A stretch of DNA of 64,000 nt from CAXXOK01 sp963664595. Lineage in GTDB: Bacteria; Bacillota; Clostridia; Christensenellales; Aristaeellaceae. A program made the position numbers and the translations under genes. The stretch spans positions 1,178,001-1,242,000 of the forward strand of contig CAXXOK010000010.1 in NCBI GenBank assembly GCA_963664595.2, given 5' to 3'. This document shows, piece by piece, positions 62,794-64,000 of this stretch (positions within the stretch are counted from its first letter, which is position 1; each line of letters starts with the position of its first letter). Under the pieces are notes generated by a model, which had not been told where the DNA came from, ran no database searches, and saw only the letters and a list, made by a program, of their open reading frames with translations.

Positions 62794-63840
62794 ATGAAAC
62801 GCATTCTGACTGTTGCCCTGGCCTTCCTGTTCCTGACCTCTATGATGATGTCGTCCGCATCCGCCGTAACGGATACCGGCGTTGTCAAACTCGCTTTTAC
62901 AGATTCACCCATGATGACGATCGGTGAAGAACAGTATCCGCATCCCTCGTACGCGGCGATGCTGGCCTTTAAAGGCGCTTTTGAGAGCTATACCAACAAC
63001 CGGTTTTCCGTTGAGCTGTTTCCCTATGGTGTGCTTGGCGATGCCGATTCCAACCTTTCCGAGCTGCTGACGGGTACGCTGCAGGGCGCAACGCCTGCCG
63101 ACGGCACCCTGTCATCCTTCTGCCCCACCGTGCAGATTTTGCTGATCCCGTATCTTTTCAAAGATATTCTGGTGGCATACGAGCTGCTCGACAGCCAGTG
63201 GTTCGCTGATCTCCGCGATCAGATGGCCGCGGAGTCCGGCCTGCGCATCATCGCCGTGTATGAAAACGGCGGCTACCGCAACTTCACCAACAACGTACGC
63301 ACTGTGAAAACCGCTTCCGACATGGAAGGCCTCAAGATGCGCGTGATGGACTCCACCATCTACCGGATCATCGTGGAATCCCTGGGCGCCTCGGTTACGG
63401 TTGTCGGCTTTGCCGAGCTTTACAGCGCGCTGCAGACAGGCGTGGTTGACGGCGAAGAGAATTCCGCCATCACCGTCCTCAACGCTTCACTGGATGAAGT
63501 GCAGAAGTACATGACCGTGGATCAGCACCTGCTGGGTCTGGCCATGCTGACCATCTCCGAAGATTGGTATCAGGGTCTGAGCGAAGCTGACCAGGCCGCC
63601 GTGCTGCGTGCCGGCAAGCAAGCAACCGTTGCCGCCCGCGGCGCCGTGCGCACCGCCGAGTCCGCCGCGTTTGCAGCGCTGGCCGCCAATGGCATGGAGA
63701 TTTACTACCCCTCCAGCGAGGAGCTTGCCACCTTCAAGGCCGCGTGCCAGCAACCTGCCATCGACTGGCTTTATGAGAACTTTGACAATGATTTGATCAA
63801 CCAGATGCTGGCCATCGTAGATGAGGCCGGCAGCCATTAA
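62794..63840 (+). CDS. dctP: TRAP transporter solute-binding protein (DctP)
   Basis: A 348-residue extracytoplasmic receptor of a TRAP transporter. The signal peptide is MKRILTVALAFLFLTSMMM with cleavage after ASA; no lipobox. Typical blocks are VELFPYGVLGD, YENGGYRNFTNN, the carboxylate-binding Arg in LKMRVMDSTIYR, and VDGEENSAI. It should bind an organic or sugar acid for Na-driven uptake. AAGGAGG precedes the ATG. It is followed by a perfect hairpin and the start of the small membrane subunit. Confidence 0.92.
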   Translation: MKRILTVALAFLFLTSMMMSSASAVTDTGVVKLAFTDSPMMTIGEEQYPHPSYAAMLAFKGAFESYTNNRFSVELFPYGVLGDADSNLSELLTGTLQGATPADGTLSSFCPTVQILLIPYLFKDILVAYELLDSQWFADLRDQMAAESGLRIIAVYENGGYRNFTNNVRTVKTASDMEGLKMRVMDSTIYRIIVESLGASVTVVGFAELYSALQTGVVDGEENSAITVLNASLDEVQKYMTVDQHLLGLAMLTISEDWYQGLSEADQAAVLRAGKQATVAARGAVRTAESAAFAALAANGMEIYYPSSEELATFKAACQQPAIDWLYENFDNDLINQMLAIVDEAGSH

Positions 63841-63857
63841 ACCTTCATGAACAACTA

Positions 63858-63892
63858 CGCGCATTCCCCTGCTTTCAGCAGGGGAATGCGCG
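63858..63892 (+). other. Perfect 16-bp hairpin after the TRAP binding-protein gene
   Basis: CGCGCATTCCCCTGCT (63858-63873), loop TTC, exact complement 63877-63892. There is no T-tract, and the next start codon is 45 bp on. It is the fourth hairpin of this kind after a binding-protein gene. Confidence 0.7.
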
Positions 63893-63936
63893 CTCAGGAC
63901 CTCTCAACATGACCAACAAAAAGGAGGAGGTCAAGC

Positions 63937-64000
63937 TTGAAAAAAGTGCTTCACGCCTATCTGAAGTTGATGGATTGGCTGGATACGCTTGTGAAATGGG
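63937..64000 (+). CDS. TRAP transporter small permease (DctQ), 5' end only
   Basis: From the TTG at 63937, with AAAGGAGGAGG about 7 bp upstream, 21 codons are visible (MKKVLHAYLKLMDWLDTLVK...) before the window ends. Position after dctP and the start sequence suit the small membrane subunit. Confidence 0.6.
   Translation, partial: MKKVLHAYLKLMDWLDTLVKW

Noticed and set aside
1..64000. CRISPR array
   Set aside because: No set of short, regularly spaced direct repeats was seen; the repeated elements are long palindromes tens of kilobases apart.

Overview
The window looks like chromosomal DNA from an anaerobic Gram-positive bacterium of the class Clostridia. The signs are strong AGGAGG-type ribosome binding sites with frequent GTG/TTG starts, YesM/YesN-type two-component systems, LplB/YtcP-type sugar permeases without a dedicated ATPase gene, a DUF4080 radical-SAM protein and a DnaE-type polymerase III. 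Signal peptides ending in AFAE or ASA and a G+C content near one half by eye would suit Christensenellales-like gut clostridia, but that placement is an inference.

Region by region: 1-1.4 kb is an AT-rich accessory piece (DUF2971 protein, a small interrupted ORF, the first copy of a palindromic repeat). 1.5-8.4 kb is a sugar-uptake locus: binding protein, two permeases, YesM-like sensor kinase, short AraC-type response regulator, amidohydrolase. 8.6-10.4 kb is a TetR-controlled ferredoxin-nitroreductase. 10.7-12.3 kb is an ABC-F ATPase. 12.8-28 kb holds two facing carbohydrate modules: a LacI regulator with permease-permease-binding protein-GH2, and on the other strand permease(frameshifted)-permease-binding protein-AraC sensor/regulator-GH5. 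28-34 kb is a decayed mobile island with a serine recombinase pseudogene split by a repeat copy, a truncated piece of the ABC-F gene, an IS5-type remnant, a radical-SAM gene and an Ltp-repeat secreted protein, ending at tRNA-Val(CAC).

34-45 kb is mostly core on the minus strand: dnaE, a GntR regulator, then pepF-cca-two small unknown genes-a long unknown protein that runs in frame into DeoC. 45-59 kb has a membrane glycosyltransferase-like protein, a GH42 beta-galactosidase, guaB, an AI-2E-family exporter, an XRE/cupin regulator with an acyl-CoA synthetase and an L,D-transpeptidase, a secreted alpha/beta hydrolase, a diguanylate cyclase and a Nim-like flavoprotein. 59-64 kb is a catabolic sugar-acid locus: two divergent DapA/NanA-type aldolases, an iron alcohol dehydrogenase and the start of a TRAP transporter.

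Working together, the ABC and TRAP systems import oligosaccharides and organic acids, and cytoplasmic GH2, GH5 and GH42 enzymes hydrolyse the sugars. The main unexplained items are: a dispersed ~167-bp long-palindrome element (three full copies and one half copy, all in one orientation, one sitting inside a recombinase gene); strong hairpins without a U-tract directly after all four solute-binding-protein genes; and the in-frame fusion of an unknown protein to DeoC with an internal ribosome binding site.
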